Shown here piece by piece: positions 45,825 to 55,752 of a DNA stretch of 64,000 nucleotides (positions are counted from its first letter, which is position 1; each line of letters opens with the position of its first letter). The notes below the pieces were generated by a model. It ran no database searches. It saw only the letters and a program-made list of their open reading frames with translations, and was not told where the DNA came from. This DNA comes from Haloglycomyces albus DSM 45210. GTDB lineage: Bacteria > Actinomycetota > Actinomycetes > Mycobacteriales > Micromonosporaceae. Location of the stretch: NCBI RefSeq assembly GCF_000527155.1, contig NZ_AZUQ01000001.1:2415615-2479614 (forward strand). Direction: 5' to 3'. The position numbers were made by a program, and so were the translations under genes.

Positions 45825-48429
45825 CACCGACCTCACGGCTCTGAACGCCGTATCCGACACCCTCAGCGACTTCATCGAACGCCACCCCTCGTACCGCGAC
45901 GCGCTCGATGACGCCGATCCCACCACCCACATCCGCACCGCCAACGCGGACAACCTCGGCGAAGCATGGAAAATCAACCTCTCCCGCATCGCCATCGACG
46001 ACTTTCGCGGGACCAGTGACCTCAAAACCACCGTGTCCGCGCTGAGCCGACTCGCCGACACCGTGCTACAGCGCGCCTACGAACTCGCCGTCGACGAGCA
46101 CCCAGGCGACGCCGAACTGGCCATCGTGGCCATGGGAAAAACCGGAGCGAAAGAACTCAACTACATCTCCGACGTCGACGTCGTATTCGTCGCGACCGGA
46201 GACATCGACATCGCCACCCGCCGCGCCGAATACGTCTGTCGCGTCGTCTCCGCCCAAACCTGGCAGGTGGACCCCAATCTCCGCCCCGAAGGACGCAACG
46301 GGCCGCTCGTGCGCTCGCTGGAATCCTACCTTCACTACCTACGCGAATGGGCGCACCCATGGGAATTCCAAGCGCTGATCAAAGCCCGCCCGGCCGCCGG
46401 AAACCTCGCGCTCGGAGACGAATGGCGGCGCACCGTCGAACCCATGATCTGGGAAACCATCGACCAACCCAGCCTGGTCAACGACGTCCGAGACATGCGG
46501 CGACGAGTCGAACGATCCGTACCACCGGCCAAACGCAAACGCGAATTGAAACTCGGTCCCGGAGGCCTGCGGGACATCGAATTCGCGGTACAGCTCCTGC
46601 AACTCGTACACGGCCGCGCCGACGCCGCCCTGCGGGTATCCTCAACCTTCACCGCCCTGGAATCCCTCGTCGACGGCGGATACCTGGCCCGAAAAGACGG
46701 AGCCGACCTGACCGACACCTACGCCTTTCTCCGCTCCACCGAACACCGCTTGCAACTGCGACGGCTCAAACGCACCCATCAAATTCCCGAGCCCGGCCCG
46801 GCCCTGACACAACTGCGACAGAGCCTCGGCTACGTCGCCGACGAAGACTTCGAGCGCGACTGGCGCTTCCACGCCGCCACCGCGCGCCGACTACACGAAA
46901 AACTACTGTACAAACCCCTATTGGACGCGGTCGCCTCCATTCCCACCGAGAACCTGCGACTCACCACGGCAGCGGCCTCCGATCGATTGGCGGCACTCGG
47001 ATTCACCGACCCCGCGACCGCTCTGACACATATACGCCGCCTCACCAGCGGACTCAACCGTACGGCCGTATTGCAACGCAACCTCCTCCCCGTGGTCCTC
47101 GACGAACTCGCCGACGTACCGGAACCCGATCACGGACTACTGGCCTATCGCAAAGTCTCCGAATCCCTGGGATCGACCCCGTGGTACCTGCGTTTCCTGC
47201 GCGACGCCGGTTCAGTCGACGGACCCAACTCGGTACCGCCGGCCGTGACCCGATTGGCGCGGTTGCTGGGAACCTCCCGATACTTCACCGGACTCCTACA
47301 ACGCAGCCCACAGGCCCTGCGATACCTCGCCGACGACGCCGACCTGCGACCGCGGGAACGGCAAACCCTCGAAGCAGGTATGCGGGCCGCAGCGTCACGC
47401 CACCGTAAACCCGCCGCGGCCATGGCCGCCGTACGCGCGATCCGACGTCAAGAACTACTACGCATCGCCGCCGGCGACCTTCTCGAAGTCATCGACATGA
47501 CGCAGGTCGCCACCGCGTTGACCGAATTGACCGAGGCCGTCATCGCCACGGCGATGTCCATAGTCAAACGCGATCTGGAAGAGCCGTTGCCCCTAGCGAT
47601 CATCGCCATGGGCCGGTTCGGCGGAATGGAAATGTCATACGGATCGGACGCCGACATCGTAGCCATACACAATGGAAACCCCCGGCGAGCCATCGAAGTC
47701 GTCTCCCAAATGCGGGACCTACTCAGCGCACCCTCCAACGAACCACCACTGGAACTCGACTTCGGGCTTCGTCCCGAAGGCAAGGGCGGAGCCCTGGCGG
47801 CCTCCTGGGAATCCTATCGACGATACTTTGATCGGGGACGTGCTCAGCTGTGGGAACGCCAAGCACTGCTGCGCTCGCGAGTCGTGATAGGCGAAGCGCA
47901 GCTCCAGGAGGATTTGCGTAAATTCGTCGATTCAGTGCGCTATCGGCCTGGAGGACTGAGCACCGAGGAGTTGACCGAATTCCGTCGGCTTAAAGCCCGA
48001 GTCGATACCGAACGGCTGCCCCGGGGCGCCGATCGCTCCACGCACACCAAACTGGGTCGCGGTGGTCTGGTCGATATCGAGTGGGCCGTCCAGCTCCTTC
48101 AAATGCGATATGCGACGGTCGCAGAGTTGCACACACCGTCGACGCTGCGAGCCTTGCGTGCGGCTTGGGACGCGGAGATTGTCGACGAAGAGCAGTATTC
48201 CACCTTGGCGGACGCGTGGATTCTGGTGTCGCGCGTAAGAAACGCCATGATGCTGACCCAAGGCGCCCCACGCGATCAGATTCCGCCACTCGGGAAACAG
48301 CTCAATACCCTCTCGCAGTATCTGGGATACGGGTCCGACTCCGAGGAATTCCTGAACGACTATCGTGCTCTGACCAGGCGAGCCCATAATGTCGCGGTCG
48401 ATGTCATCAACCGCGAGGCGGAACTGTAA
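45817..48429 (+). CDS. glnE: glutamine synthetase adenylyltransferase
   Basis: GlnE adenylylates and deadenylylates glutamine synthetase according to nitrogen state. The protein is about 870 residues, somewhat shorter than the roughly 950-1000 of relatives, mostly at the N-terminus. Both nucleotidyltransferase domains keep the DxD metal site: NYISDVDVVFVATG (removal half) and MSYGSDADIVAIHNG (transfer half). GlnD-UR/UTase-like helical domains follow each (GPGGLRDIEFAVQLLQL and GRGGLVDIEWAVQLLQM). ATG 45817 overlaps the GATase stop by 8 bases; the frame is open upstream but there overlaps the coding GATase gene. Confidence 0.95.
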   Translation: MADTDLTALNAVSDTLSDFIERHPSYRDALDDADPTTHIRTANADNLGEAWKINLSRIAIDDFRGTSDLKTTVSALSRLADTVLQRAYELAVDEHPGDAELAIVAMGKTGAKELNYISDVDVVFVATGDIDIATRRAEYVCRVVSAQTWQVDPNLRPEGRNGPLVRSLESYLHYLREWAHPWEFQALIKARPAAGNLALGDEWRRTVEPMIWETIDQPSLVNDVRDMRRRVERSVPPAKRKRELKLGPGGLRDIEFAVQLLQLVHGRADAALRVSSTFTALESLVDGGYLARKDGADLTDTYAFLRSTEHRLQLRRLKRTHQIPEPGPALTQLRQSLGYVADEDFERDWRFHAATARRLHEKLLYKPLLDAVASIPTENLRLTTAAASDRLAALGFTDPATALTHIRRLTSGLNRTAVLQRNLLPVVLDELADVPEPDHGLLAYRKVSESLGSTPWYLRFLRDAGSVDGPNSVPPAVTRLARLLGTSRYFTGLLQRSPQALRYLADDADLRPRERQTLEAGMRAAASRHRKPAAAMAAVRAIRRQELLRIAAGDLLEVIDMTQVATALTELTEAVIATAMSIVKRDLEEPLPLAIIAMGRFGGMEMSYGSDADIVAIHNGNPRRAIEVVSQMRDLLSAPSNEPPLELDFGLRPEGKGGALAASWESYRRYFDRGRAQLWERQALLRSRVVIGEAQLQEDLRKFVDSVRYRPGGLSTEELTEFRRLKARVDTERLPRGADRSTHTKLGRGGLVDIEWAVQLLQMRYATVAELHTPSTLRALRAAWDAEIVDEEQYSTLADAWILVSRVRNAMMLTQGAPRDQIPPLGKQLNTLSQYLGYGSDSEEFLNDYRALTRRAHNVAVDVINREAEL

Positions 48430-48482
48430 GGTATGTGAGGTATTATCTCATATCGCGTTCCATTTTCTGGGAGAGATGCACA

Positions 48483-49610
48483 ATGAACACCAATCCCCAG
48501 CTACCGATCTATGCGTACTTCCCCGAGTGGGGAGCCGCGAACGGATTCTTCGCCAAAAACCTCGATGAATCAGGCGCCGCAGCGCAGATCACCCACATCC
48601 TTTACGGTTTCGGCAATGTGGTTGACGGAGAGGCCGTCATGCACGATCCGTTCGAGACCTACCAACGCCCGTACACGGAGAGCGAGGCAGTCGACGGAAA
48701 GGCGGACGGCGACGGTGACGACCTGAAAGGGCACCTGGGGCAGCTCCGTAAACTCAAAGCTCGCTACCCACATGTGAAAGTGTTGTACTCCTTTGGAGGG
48801 TGGGTACTGTCGCCCGGGTTTTCCGACGCGGCAAGTGATCCGGAAAAGTTCGCCGAGAGCGCCTACCGGCTTCTGCACGACTCACGCTGGGCGGACGTAT
48901 TCGACGGAATCGACATCGACTGGGAATACCCCAATGCCACGGGGATCGCAGCCGATACGTCGGGGCCGCACGCCTATCCCGACCTCATCAAGACATTGCG
49001 CCGCCGCTTCGGGGGCGAACTGGTCACCAGCGCTATCGGTGCCGACGCTTCGTCGGGAGGTATCCTCGACGTCGGCGGCTACGACGAAGCGGCCCCCTAT
49101 ATCGACGCCTACCTGTTGATGACCTACGACTATATGAACGGAAACGACACGGCCGTGGCACCGCATTCGGCCTTGTACGACTTTGACGGCAATCCCAAAT
49201 CTCCGGCTTGCACCGAGACCTCGGTCGACAAGCTCATCGCACTAGGTGTTCCGCCGGAAAAGATCTACCTCGGGGTTGGGCTGTACGGGCGCGGCTGGAA
49301 GGGTGTGCCGACTGGTACTCCCGGTAGTGTCGCCACCGGGCCCGCGGACAGCGACGGTGAACCGGGAGCCGCGACGTACCGGTGGCTGCGGGAAGCGGCC
49401 CCCGCCACCAATATCGTCGGAGGTACGGCGTACGCCTATGACGGCGACGCCTGGTGGGGCTACGACACTCCGGAGACGGTGAAGGCCAAAATGGCGTACG
49501 CTCGCGAAAAAGGGCTTGGTGGGGCGTTTTACTGGGAATCCAGCGGCGACACCGATAATGCGGACATGGCTCGCGCGATGCGCAGTGGGATCGACGGTGC
49601 CCCCGAATAG
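48483..49610 (+). CDS. GH18 chitinase-like glycosidase without signal peptide
   Basis: The 375-residue protein is a complete GH18 catalytic domain. SFGGW (103-107) and DGIDIDWEYP (141-150, acid/base E148) are the two hallmark motifs; YLLMTYDYMNG and the C-terminal AFYWESSGDT complete the barrel. No signal peptide or carbohydrate-binding module is visible: the chain begins MNTNPQLPIYAYFPEW. It may act in the cytoplasm or leave by a non-classical route. It should hydrolyse beta-1,4-GlcNAc linkages. It stands alone between glnE and the tRNA gene. Confidence 0.92.
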   Translation: MNTNPQLPIYAYFPEWGAANGFFAKNLDESGAAAQITHILYGFGNVVDGEAVMHDPFETYQRPYTESEAVDGKADGDGDDLKGHLGQLRKLKARYPHVKVLYSFGGWVLSPGFSDAASDPEKFAESAYRLLHDSRWADVFDGIDIDWEYPNATGIAADTSGPHAYPDLIKTLRRRFGGELVTSAIGADASSGGILDVGGYDEAAPYIDAYLLMTYDYMNGNDTAVAPHSALYDFDGNPKSPACTETSVDKLIALGVPPEKIYLGVGLYGRGWKGVPTGTPGSVATGPADSDGEPGAATYRWLREAAPATNIVGGTAYAYDGDAWWGYDTPETVKAKMAYAREKGLGGAFYWESSGDTDNADMARAMRSGIDGAPE

Positions 49611-49756
49611 CCTCTTACCGTTTGCCGGTTCGGAACAGTCGGCCGGGTCACCACCTCCCGGCTCGAGGTCGAAGCAGGTGGTAAGGTACCATGGTTTCTG
49701 GTTCGCCGCAATGCACTCGCAACGGCGACTTCGATACGGATATCAGTCGATATCCA

Positions 49757-49830
49757 CGGGAAGTGGCGCAGCTTGGTAGCGCACCCGCTTTGGGAGCGGG
49801 GGGTCGCAGGTTCAAATCCTGTCTTCCCGA
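49757..49830 (+). tRNA. tRNA-Pro (UGG)
   Basis: The 74-nt cloverleaf has acceptor CGGGAAG (49757-49763) paired with CTTCCCG (49823-49829), then discriminator A. The anticodon loop TTTGGGA gives anticodon UGG, which reads proline CCN codons. The T-arm has GGTTCAAATCC. CCA is not encoded. Accessory DNA begins directly after it, so its 3' end may be an integration site. Confidence 0.97.
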
Positions 49831-50314
49831 CCGCAAATGCCGAGTTCAGGAGATAATCCTGGCCTCGGCTCCAAAATTTGGACGGTTCCACGGTTAGCAT
49901 TTGGTTAGTTGGATTCTACGGCATCTGTCAACGCGATCCAATACGGTCCGGCACGATTCTGGGGCCATCAATCCCATGTTCTTGACATTCTGAAACCTGT
50001 TTAGGTGCGTTTGATTAGAGTGATGATGAGGTTGTTTCTCATACAGCTGTAGTCACCCACATAGCTATGGAAACCAGGATTATCGTTGAAACGCTCGTCA
50101 TTGTCGCCCCCGCAGAGGTAAACAGAGGCACCGCGTCGCCCTTAAATTCAGCTGAATATGACTTGGGCATCGACACTTTGGCCTATCAGGTGTTGATTAT
50201 ACCTGGAAGATAGGTGTTTCCATAGGATCAAAAATGTCATATTATGAACCTCATTCGAGAATCTTTGCGCCCCAATACACTCCAAATCCCGGTGAACATT
50301 AATCAGGAGAGTCT
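49831..50314. other. intergenic, left edge of accessory region
   Basis: There is no credible gene in these 484 bases. Base composition becomes visibly more AT-rich than in the core genes. It may include a tRNA-borne attachment site and the promoter of the toxin gene. AGGAGA just before 50315 is the toxin's ribosome binding site. Confidence 0.5.
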
Positions 50315-53008
50315 ATGAGGTCGGACATATCGTATCCCCCTTCCGCGACACCACGCTCGAATAAGGTTCCATTGTTGTGGATTGCAGCTGGTTGCACAGT
50401 ACTGGTGCTCGCATCTCTGGTAATCGTGGTCTTGGATAATGGGTTTGAGGGTAGCACCGGAGTGATCGAGGATGACCCGGCTGCCGTTTTCGTCGACGCT
50501 CCGGCCGTCTCCTTCGCCTACACCTACCGCGCTCCCGACGGGGTAGAGTCCACCGGTTGGTTCATCGTCACCGACGACGGCCACGCTATCGGTTCCGTCT
50601 CCGACTCCCATTCCGGCTCAGCAGATCTCCAGATAACTCCTGACGGCACCGTTGCCTGGGGCGACGAGTCATGGTGGGGTCGACGCTCGCCCGGCGAAGC
50701 CACTGCCCTAGCCGACAAGTGGGTTCGCCCAGACGACGGTGCCGCTTTCCCCATCGACGTCACCGAAGACCTCAGCCCAGGCGCCATCGCCACCCTAATC
50801 TCGACGATCGTGCAACATGGTGAGGACCTTCCAAATATCACGTCGGTCGGCGGGATTCCAGCCCGCGCCCTCACCTATCAGGATTGGACGCTTGTCCTGT
50901 CTGACACGATGCCTACAGAGGTTCTTCGGCTCGAGGGGCCACTAGCCAATAGCCTTTTTCAGACCGTCGGAAGCAACGAACCTGCGGCGAGGTCCGTCCC
51001 CGCAGGTGGCGGCGTAGACGGCTACAGTACCCAACCCGCCTTCAGAGCCCCCGGTAGTGGAGAAGGCCATGCGACCTTGGAAAAGCCCAGCCGGGCCCCA
51101 TCCTCCACCGCTGACCACGTCAGCCGGATGTCGAACGACACGTACTCGGGAAAGAACACGTCCCGAAACCCCGACCCCAACACCAACCCTTCCGCAGAAA
51201 CCGATGAACCGACCCCACCTCCAGCCCAGGCTGAAATGATGGTGGACAAGCCTAAGTTGACGCCCTCCCTCAATATCTCCACCACCTGTAGTTCGCCGAC
51301 CTGTTCTTGGTCAGTCACCGTCACCAATTCTGGTCAAGGCCCGGGCAAAGCCGTGGTGTATGCCAGCGCCACCCCAGGGATGGGGTCTCGTACACACGAC
51401 CTTGGCACAATTCAGCCAGGAGACAGCAAAACGACCCCGACGATGAATTTCTCCAATCCGGCACCGACTCCGCGTCCCGGGGAGACGACCAGGGTAACAA
51501 TCAATTACTCGGCTTTTATATATTCGCCGACGGTCCACGGCGCTAGCGAAGAAAAGTATCGGAAACTAGCCAAACGGCTCGATAACCCCATTGACCGAGC
51601 GAAGCTCGATACGGCACTCGAAAACGTATCCGACGGTTTCAAGTCCACTGTGATCGGCTCCGTCTCACATATGCTTGACGAAAACGTTGATCCTACCGGA
51701 GCTGTGAGAGCAACGGATTCGGCTGTGGATATCGACGTCGGCGACAACGATTTCAGTCCTCTTCCACAGCAGCAACGGTTGGCCGAGGCAGGCGACCGGT
51801 TCAACGGATGGTCGACCATAGCTTCACACCAGAACAACACTTTTGCCGATGACTACCCGATTTATCAAGAAGCCCTCGACACCGTTCTGACCGAACTGGC
51901 GAACCCCGCTCAACCGACCGTCACTCTTACCACTACCACCGACTCCGACAGGCAGATCACTGCGGCCCGGGTTCTCAGCGACCGGGAAAACCCGAAGGAT
52001 TCCAAGTGCTACCTGATTGTTGGTGACGGTGGAAAAGACCTGAACACCGTCGTGGACGATGCCATGACGGTGCTGTCAGCCAAACCTGACAGCCGGTTCG
52101 GCAAGTCACTCAACAACGACTGCCGGTCGGTCGTCACAATCGTTGCGGGCAAGAACGACACGGCTCTACAACCGGAGAGGATTGCTCCGGATGCTCAATC
52201 CGATCGCAAGACGCTAACTCAGAGATTGCGGAAAAACCGCGACAAATCCACAGCCTGTAGGGGCACTGGCCCGAAACCCTCCCGGCTTCGGATCCAAAAC
52301 CGCACCGGTGATTTCGAATGGACCAGCGAGGAGCTGTGCGCAGCCACCGTGCCTACCACACCACAGCAGGATCTGGACCAGCTAAATTCTGCCGACATTG
52401 ACCAATCTGTGTGGGAAGACCTGAAAAAGGAAAACATTGTCGTGGTCAATGACGCCGGGAAAGTTGAGGAAATTAAGTTCTCTAAAGAGGGAAACTGCAA
52501 GACTGTCCGATCATACGGGAATACTGATAGGAGAAGGGAGGGCAGTGACGACAGCCGCAAAGGCGGGACAATAGCGTCGGGGGCCGCCGCACATCTGTGC
52601 GCCCCTGTGCCTGAGGGTGAACCAGCGAAGCGCTACAAACCGTGGGATTGGCCCAAAAACAACGAGGTGACGGAAAAAGGCCAATATACGTACGCTCGGT
52701 GTCATCTGCTTGGCAAACAGCTCAGTGGGTATGGAAAATTGGATAACCTGGTGACGTGTCTGCATGAACCCACTAATAACACGGCGATGAGGCCGTTTGA
52801 AACTGACGTGAAACGGCTCATCAACGAAGGCGCTGAAGCACTATATGTGTCCGTCCCTGTCTTCCGTGGCGAGACACAGGACGACTCTCGACATCCGCCG
52901 CTCTATGGCATCCGAGTTCTCGTCATCTATAAAGGAGGCGGAATGCAGGATTATTGTTTCCGTAACATTTACGAAGCTTACAGCGGTTTTCCCGGAAGCT
53001 ACTGTTGA
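50315..53008 (+). CDS. membrane-anchored polymorphic toxin with C-terminal DNA/RNA nuclease
   Basis: The protein is 897 residues. A single N-terminal helix (about 22-44) anchors it. A lipoprotein-like extracytoplasmic domain follows (about 55-215, resembling LppX/LprG, with ALADKWVRPDD). Next come a Pro/Thr linker, a CARDB-like beta domain (about 312-395, ending near TRVTINYSA) and a long helical part. The last 110 residues match the Endonuclea_NS_2 non-specific nuclease type: ARCHLLGKQLSGYG (putative catalytic H797), DNLVTCLHEPTNN (N821/N822) and RPFETDVKRL, with a C-terminal cysteine pair. The order anchor, adhesive domain, nuclease fits a surface or secreted polymorphic toxin. ATG 50315 has AGGAGA upstream. 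The downstream SUKH gene supports the call. Confidence 0.83.
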   Translation: MRSDISYPPSATPRSNKVPLLWIAAGCTVLVLASLVIVVLDNGFEGSTGVIEDDPAAVFVDAPAVSFAYTYRAPDGVESTGWFIVTDDGHAIGSVSDSHSGSADLQITPDGTVAWGDESWWGRRSPGEATALADKWVRPDDGAAFPIDVTEDLSPGAIATLISTIVQHGEDLPNITSVGGIPARALTYQDWTLVLSDTMPTEVLRLEGPLANSLFQTVGSNEPAARSVPAGGGVDGYSTQPAFRAPGSGEGHATLEKPSRAPSSTADHVSRMSNDTYSGKNTSRNPDPNTNPSAETDEPTPPPAQAEMMVDKPKLTPSLNISTTCSSPTCSWSVTVTNSGQGPGKAVVYASATPGMGSRTHDLGTIQPGDSKTTPTMNFSNPAPTPRPGETTRVTINYSAFIYSPTVHGASEEKYRKLAKRLDNPIDRAKLDTALENVSDGFKSTVIGSVSHMLDENVDPTGAVRATDSAVDIDVGDNDFSPLPQQQRLAEAGDRFNGWSTIASHQNNTFADDYPIYQEALDTVLTELANPAQPTVTLTTTTDSDRQITAARVLSDRENPKDSKCYLIVGDGGKDLNTVVDDAMTVLSAKPDSRFGKSLNNDCRSVVTIVAGKNDTALQPERIAPDAQSDRKTLTQRLRKNRDKSTACRGTGPKPSRLRIQNRTGDFEWTSEELCAATVPTTPQQDLDQLNSADIDQSVWEDLKKENIVVVNDAGKVEEIKFSKEGNCKTVRSYGNTDRRREGSDDSRKGGTIASGAAAHLCAPVPEGEPAKRYKPWDWPKNNEVTEKGQYTYARCHLLGKQLSGYGKLDNLVTCLHEPTNNTAMRPFETDVKRLINEGAEALYVSVPVFRGETQDDSRHPPLYGIRVLVIYKGGGMQDYCFRNIYEAYSGFPGSYC

Positions 53009-53375
53009 ACAGGAACTTTGAGGATATACGAATCGTGGTGCAGCCTTGAAAATGTGACTGTCAGATGGCGGTCCTCTTGATTAGAGAACTTAAGCCCGGG
53101 GACAGAGTTAGAGGTAGGAACGAGATGATATTTCGGTTTTCGGTGAAGATACGTCTCGAATTCACTCGCGTGGCAATCGATGGAGTCACAGAGAATGGTC
53201 GAGCGGTCAAATGAGTGCTAAGAACATGAAACTGCTGCCCCTCCTCCACCGTCGATTGGTGAAGGACCGTACGTAGCTCAATTGGGCGTCTTCCTGGGTA
53301 AAAGCCCGAACAAAGGACTGTGGCTCTCTTCGATGGACCTGGCGACAATATCTACTACACTTTGAGGACAAACCC
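53009..53375. other. gap between toxin and immunity gene
   Basis: I see no supportable gene. Small minus-strand frames (53061-53467) have no recognisable features. The gap is long for a toxin-immunity pair and may hold decayed sequence or a separate promoter for the immunity gene. Confidence 0.4.
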
Positions 53376-54065
53376 ATGCTGCGAGACTTCGTCACCCTTG
53401 TGGGTGAACCCGAGATTGATCCGGGTCCTCCCCAATACGAAAAATTCAGCAATGAGACCGGTATCAATTTGCCCGATGACTATTGCGCGTGGGCGGCTCA
53501 CTATTCAGCCCTGGAAGTCTGTAATGAACTTTTGGTGGCCAACTTTCTCTCCCACCGGGAGCGATGGACTACACGTAACAACCATATGTCCGTTCTGAGG
53601 GGGCTACGGGCCGCACGGGACGCGACTCCTGAAGCCCGCGTCTGCGTATTCGACGCCGCCAACAGGCCGATTGGGCCACAACCTTGGCCACCGCTCTACC
53701 CGGAAAAAGGTGGGCTCTTTTACTGGGGTGGCGATCAAAACGGTGCCATGTATCTCTGGGATACCCGCAATCAAGACCCGAACCGGTGGACGGTGGTGGT
53801 GTACGACGGCACGTGGCAAGAGTTCGAATGTGGATTCCTTTCGTTTCTGGTGAAGCTCCTGCAGGGAGAATTTCGTGAATCGCCCATGTTTATAGAAGGT
53901 TGGCCATGGATTCCGGCAATCAAAGAGGCCAGGCCTCTTCCTCATGGCGAAATCGACTGGCACGTGCCTGCCCGGTGGGCTTCCTATTTCGAGGAGTATG
54001 AAGAACGCCAAAACGACGTATTCGACGACTGGGAAGACTTGTCGTGGGTCGACCGCTATCGGTAG
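53376..54065 (+). CDS. SUKH-type (SMI1/KNR4) immunity protein candidate
   Basis: This 229-residue soluble acidic protein has the SUKH pattern: an N-terminal INLPDDYCAWAAHYSAL segment (the family's LP.dy..f motif) and a later strand-rich GLFYWGGDQNGAMYLWDT (family G...w..t.nG..lcW). It ends with VYDGTWQEF and CGFLSFLVKLLQG. SUKH proteins are known immunity partners of nuclease toxins. As the first gene after the nuclease toxin it is the likely antidote. GAGGA precedes the ATG. Confidence 0.78.
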   Translation: MLRDFVTLVGEPEIDPGPPQYEKFSNETGINLPDDYCAWAAHYSALEVCNELLVANFLSHRERWTTRNNHMSVLRGLRAARDATPEARVCVFDAANRPIGPQPWPPLYPEKGGLFYWGGDQNGAMYLWDTRNQDPNRWTVVVYDGTWQEFECGFLSFLVKLLQGEFRESPMFIEGWPWIPAIKEARPLPHGEIDWHVPARWASYFEEYEERQNDVFDDWEDLSWVDRYR

Positions 54066-54372
54066 ATCCGAGACGCTTGATCGGGCTGTCTAAAGGGATA
54101 CGCAGCGGTGTCATCCACGTCCTGCGCGGAAGTGCTTTCCAACTCTTGCGGAAGGAAGCGGATACAACGGAAGATCAGGCCCAGAGCCATTGAGTCTGAT
54201 TTGCTACTAACCGGCAGACTTTCGAATGGAGTCGATGACGATGAGCCTATCATTCGCATTTTTCCAAGAGTCCAGTCATCATTGCGGGAACGGATATTGG
54301 GCTCTCAGTATATTCGATCGAACCCTGTGTCGCTTAGTTTCTCCAGTTCCAGCACTTTTTTGGGGGTGTCTC
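54066..54372. other. intergenic, left flank of the ISAs1-type element
   Basis: I see no gene in these roughly 300 bases. The sequence just left of the insertion sequence end (ggtgtctc) is not repeated on its right side. Confidence 0.4.
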
Positions 54373-54452
54373 CAGGGCGTGTTGGAGTTCCGGGATCGTC
54401 CTGAAGTGACAGAGCGTGATCGGTTGGGGTGCCAATAAAAGCAGGCACGGTC
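54373..54452. repeat. left terminal inverted repeat of the ISAs1-type element
   Basis: 80 bases, the complement of 55753-55832 with a single mismatch at the base that is G on the left copy and A in the matching orientation of the right. Confidence 0.93.
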
Positions 54453-54478
54453 CCCTGCTAGGGCGGTTGGAGTTTCGG

Positions 54479-55704
54479 TTATGGGGTGATTCCGAGTGCG
54501 GGGAGGGCTCGTTCGGGGTTCTTGGCGTTGTGGCGGCAGGCTTTGGCGATGTTGATAGCTCCGTTGAGTCGGAGGGCGCCGATGGCGAGGTTGCGGAGTC
54601 CGGCCATGGCGCGTGGGGCGTTTCCGGTTGAGACGGTGGAAGCGTCTTCCCGGAAGGTGCGGTCGCGGACGTGGTGGGAGCGGTTTTCAATGGTCCAGTG
54701 TCGTCTCATGTAGTGGTTGATGTGTTCGGGTATGGCCAGGTGGGCGGGGAGGTTGGAGACGGTTTCGCGGGTTTCTTTTGTTCGGCCTGCTGTGCGGCGT
54801 CGGTGTAGCTGAATGGCGAGGTTGGCTCCGGGTAGGCGTAGCGCTTTGATGGTCTCGTCGACGCAGGTGACTTTGACCGACCGGGTTTCTTTCCGGCCGT
54901 GTTGGTTGTCTGAGGTGGTGTGGCCGATGGGGGTCGTGTTCCATGGCAGGGCCTTGAGCGCTTGGTATTGCAGCTTCTGATTGTTTTTACGACGGCGATA
55001 TAGTAGGTGTTCTTTTCTTCGTGGACCCACCGCAGTAGCTTTTTGACGGTGTGGAGGGCGTCGAAGGTGAGAACGGAGCCGGTCAGATCAAAGGACTCGA
55101 GGAGTGGTATAAATCCGGTCGTTTCGTTGGTTTTTGTCCCGACATCGTGTTGGGCGTAGGTGATCCCGTCGTCGTGGGTGACCAGGGACAAAAGGTGGCG
55201 GCGTTGGTTGCCTCGGGCGGTGGAACCTCTGAGGCTTTTGCCATCCAGGGCCTTCGCGGCCAGGAGGTGTCGTGTGCCGAAAGGCGGAGGGGAGTTGTCC
55301 TGGTCGACGTTTTGGTTCAGGGAGATCTGGTGGCGGTCGATCAGCCACTGGCCTATGGCCTGATCCAGGGCGTCGGCGTCGATGCGGGTGAGGATGGTGG
55401 TGATGCAAGCGCGCGAGGGTGACGTGCGCAGTTGGAACGGATGATACCGGAATCCCAGCTGTTGAAGGAGGTCGTCACCCAACTCGTCGGCTCATTCGGC
55501 GATCTCTGCGATGGTCGCGGCCCCGCAGGAGACAGCGACGGCGGTGACGGCCAGGACCGAAGCTAGCGGATACTACCGGCCTCGTCGCGAACGGGGATCA
55601 GGCACAAACTCGAGATAATCGCGCAAGTCGGGGAGATCGTCACGCTAGAGGTCACCCGCATGCGACAAGACAGCAGAAACTTGGGACGATGAGAATGAGG
55701 GCAC
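54479..55704 (-). pseudogene. ISAs1-family transposase, broken
   Basis: From GTG 55704 the frame reads the family N-terminus (DLPDLRDYLEFVPDPRSRRG, then YPLASVLAV) but is cut by three in-frame stops (two TAG, one TGA) before QLGFRYHPF. The central DDE part follows with ALDGKSLRGS and FDALHT. At about 54985-54995, in GTAAAAACAAT, the frame is lost: TYYIAVVK is continued as NNQKLQYQALKALPW one base back. The C-terminal part is well kept (HWTIENRSHHVRDRTF, GNAPRAMAGLRNLAI). The multiple lesions make it inactive. Confidence 0.9.
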
Positions 55705-55752
55705 GGTTTCTCCTTGAGCATCATACGATTTCGACACTCATATGATGAGGGA

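Noticed and set aside
50315-53008. Type VII secretion (WXG/LXG) toxin
   Set aside because: No WXG or LXG-type N-terminal helical hairpin is seen; the N-terminus is a single membrane helix followed by a lipoprotein-like domain.
54985-54995. Programmed -1 frameshifting in the ISAs1-type transposase at the A5 run
   Set aside because: Slippage on AAA is possible, but three additional in-frame stop codons upstream make the gene a pseudogene, so no programmed event needs to be assumed.
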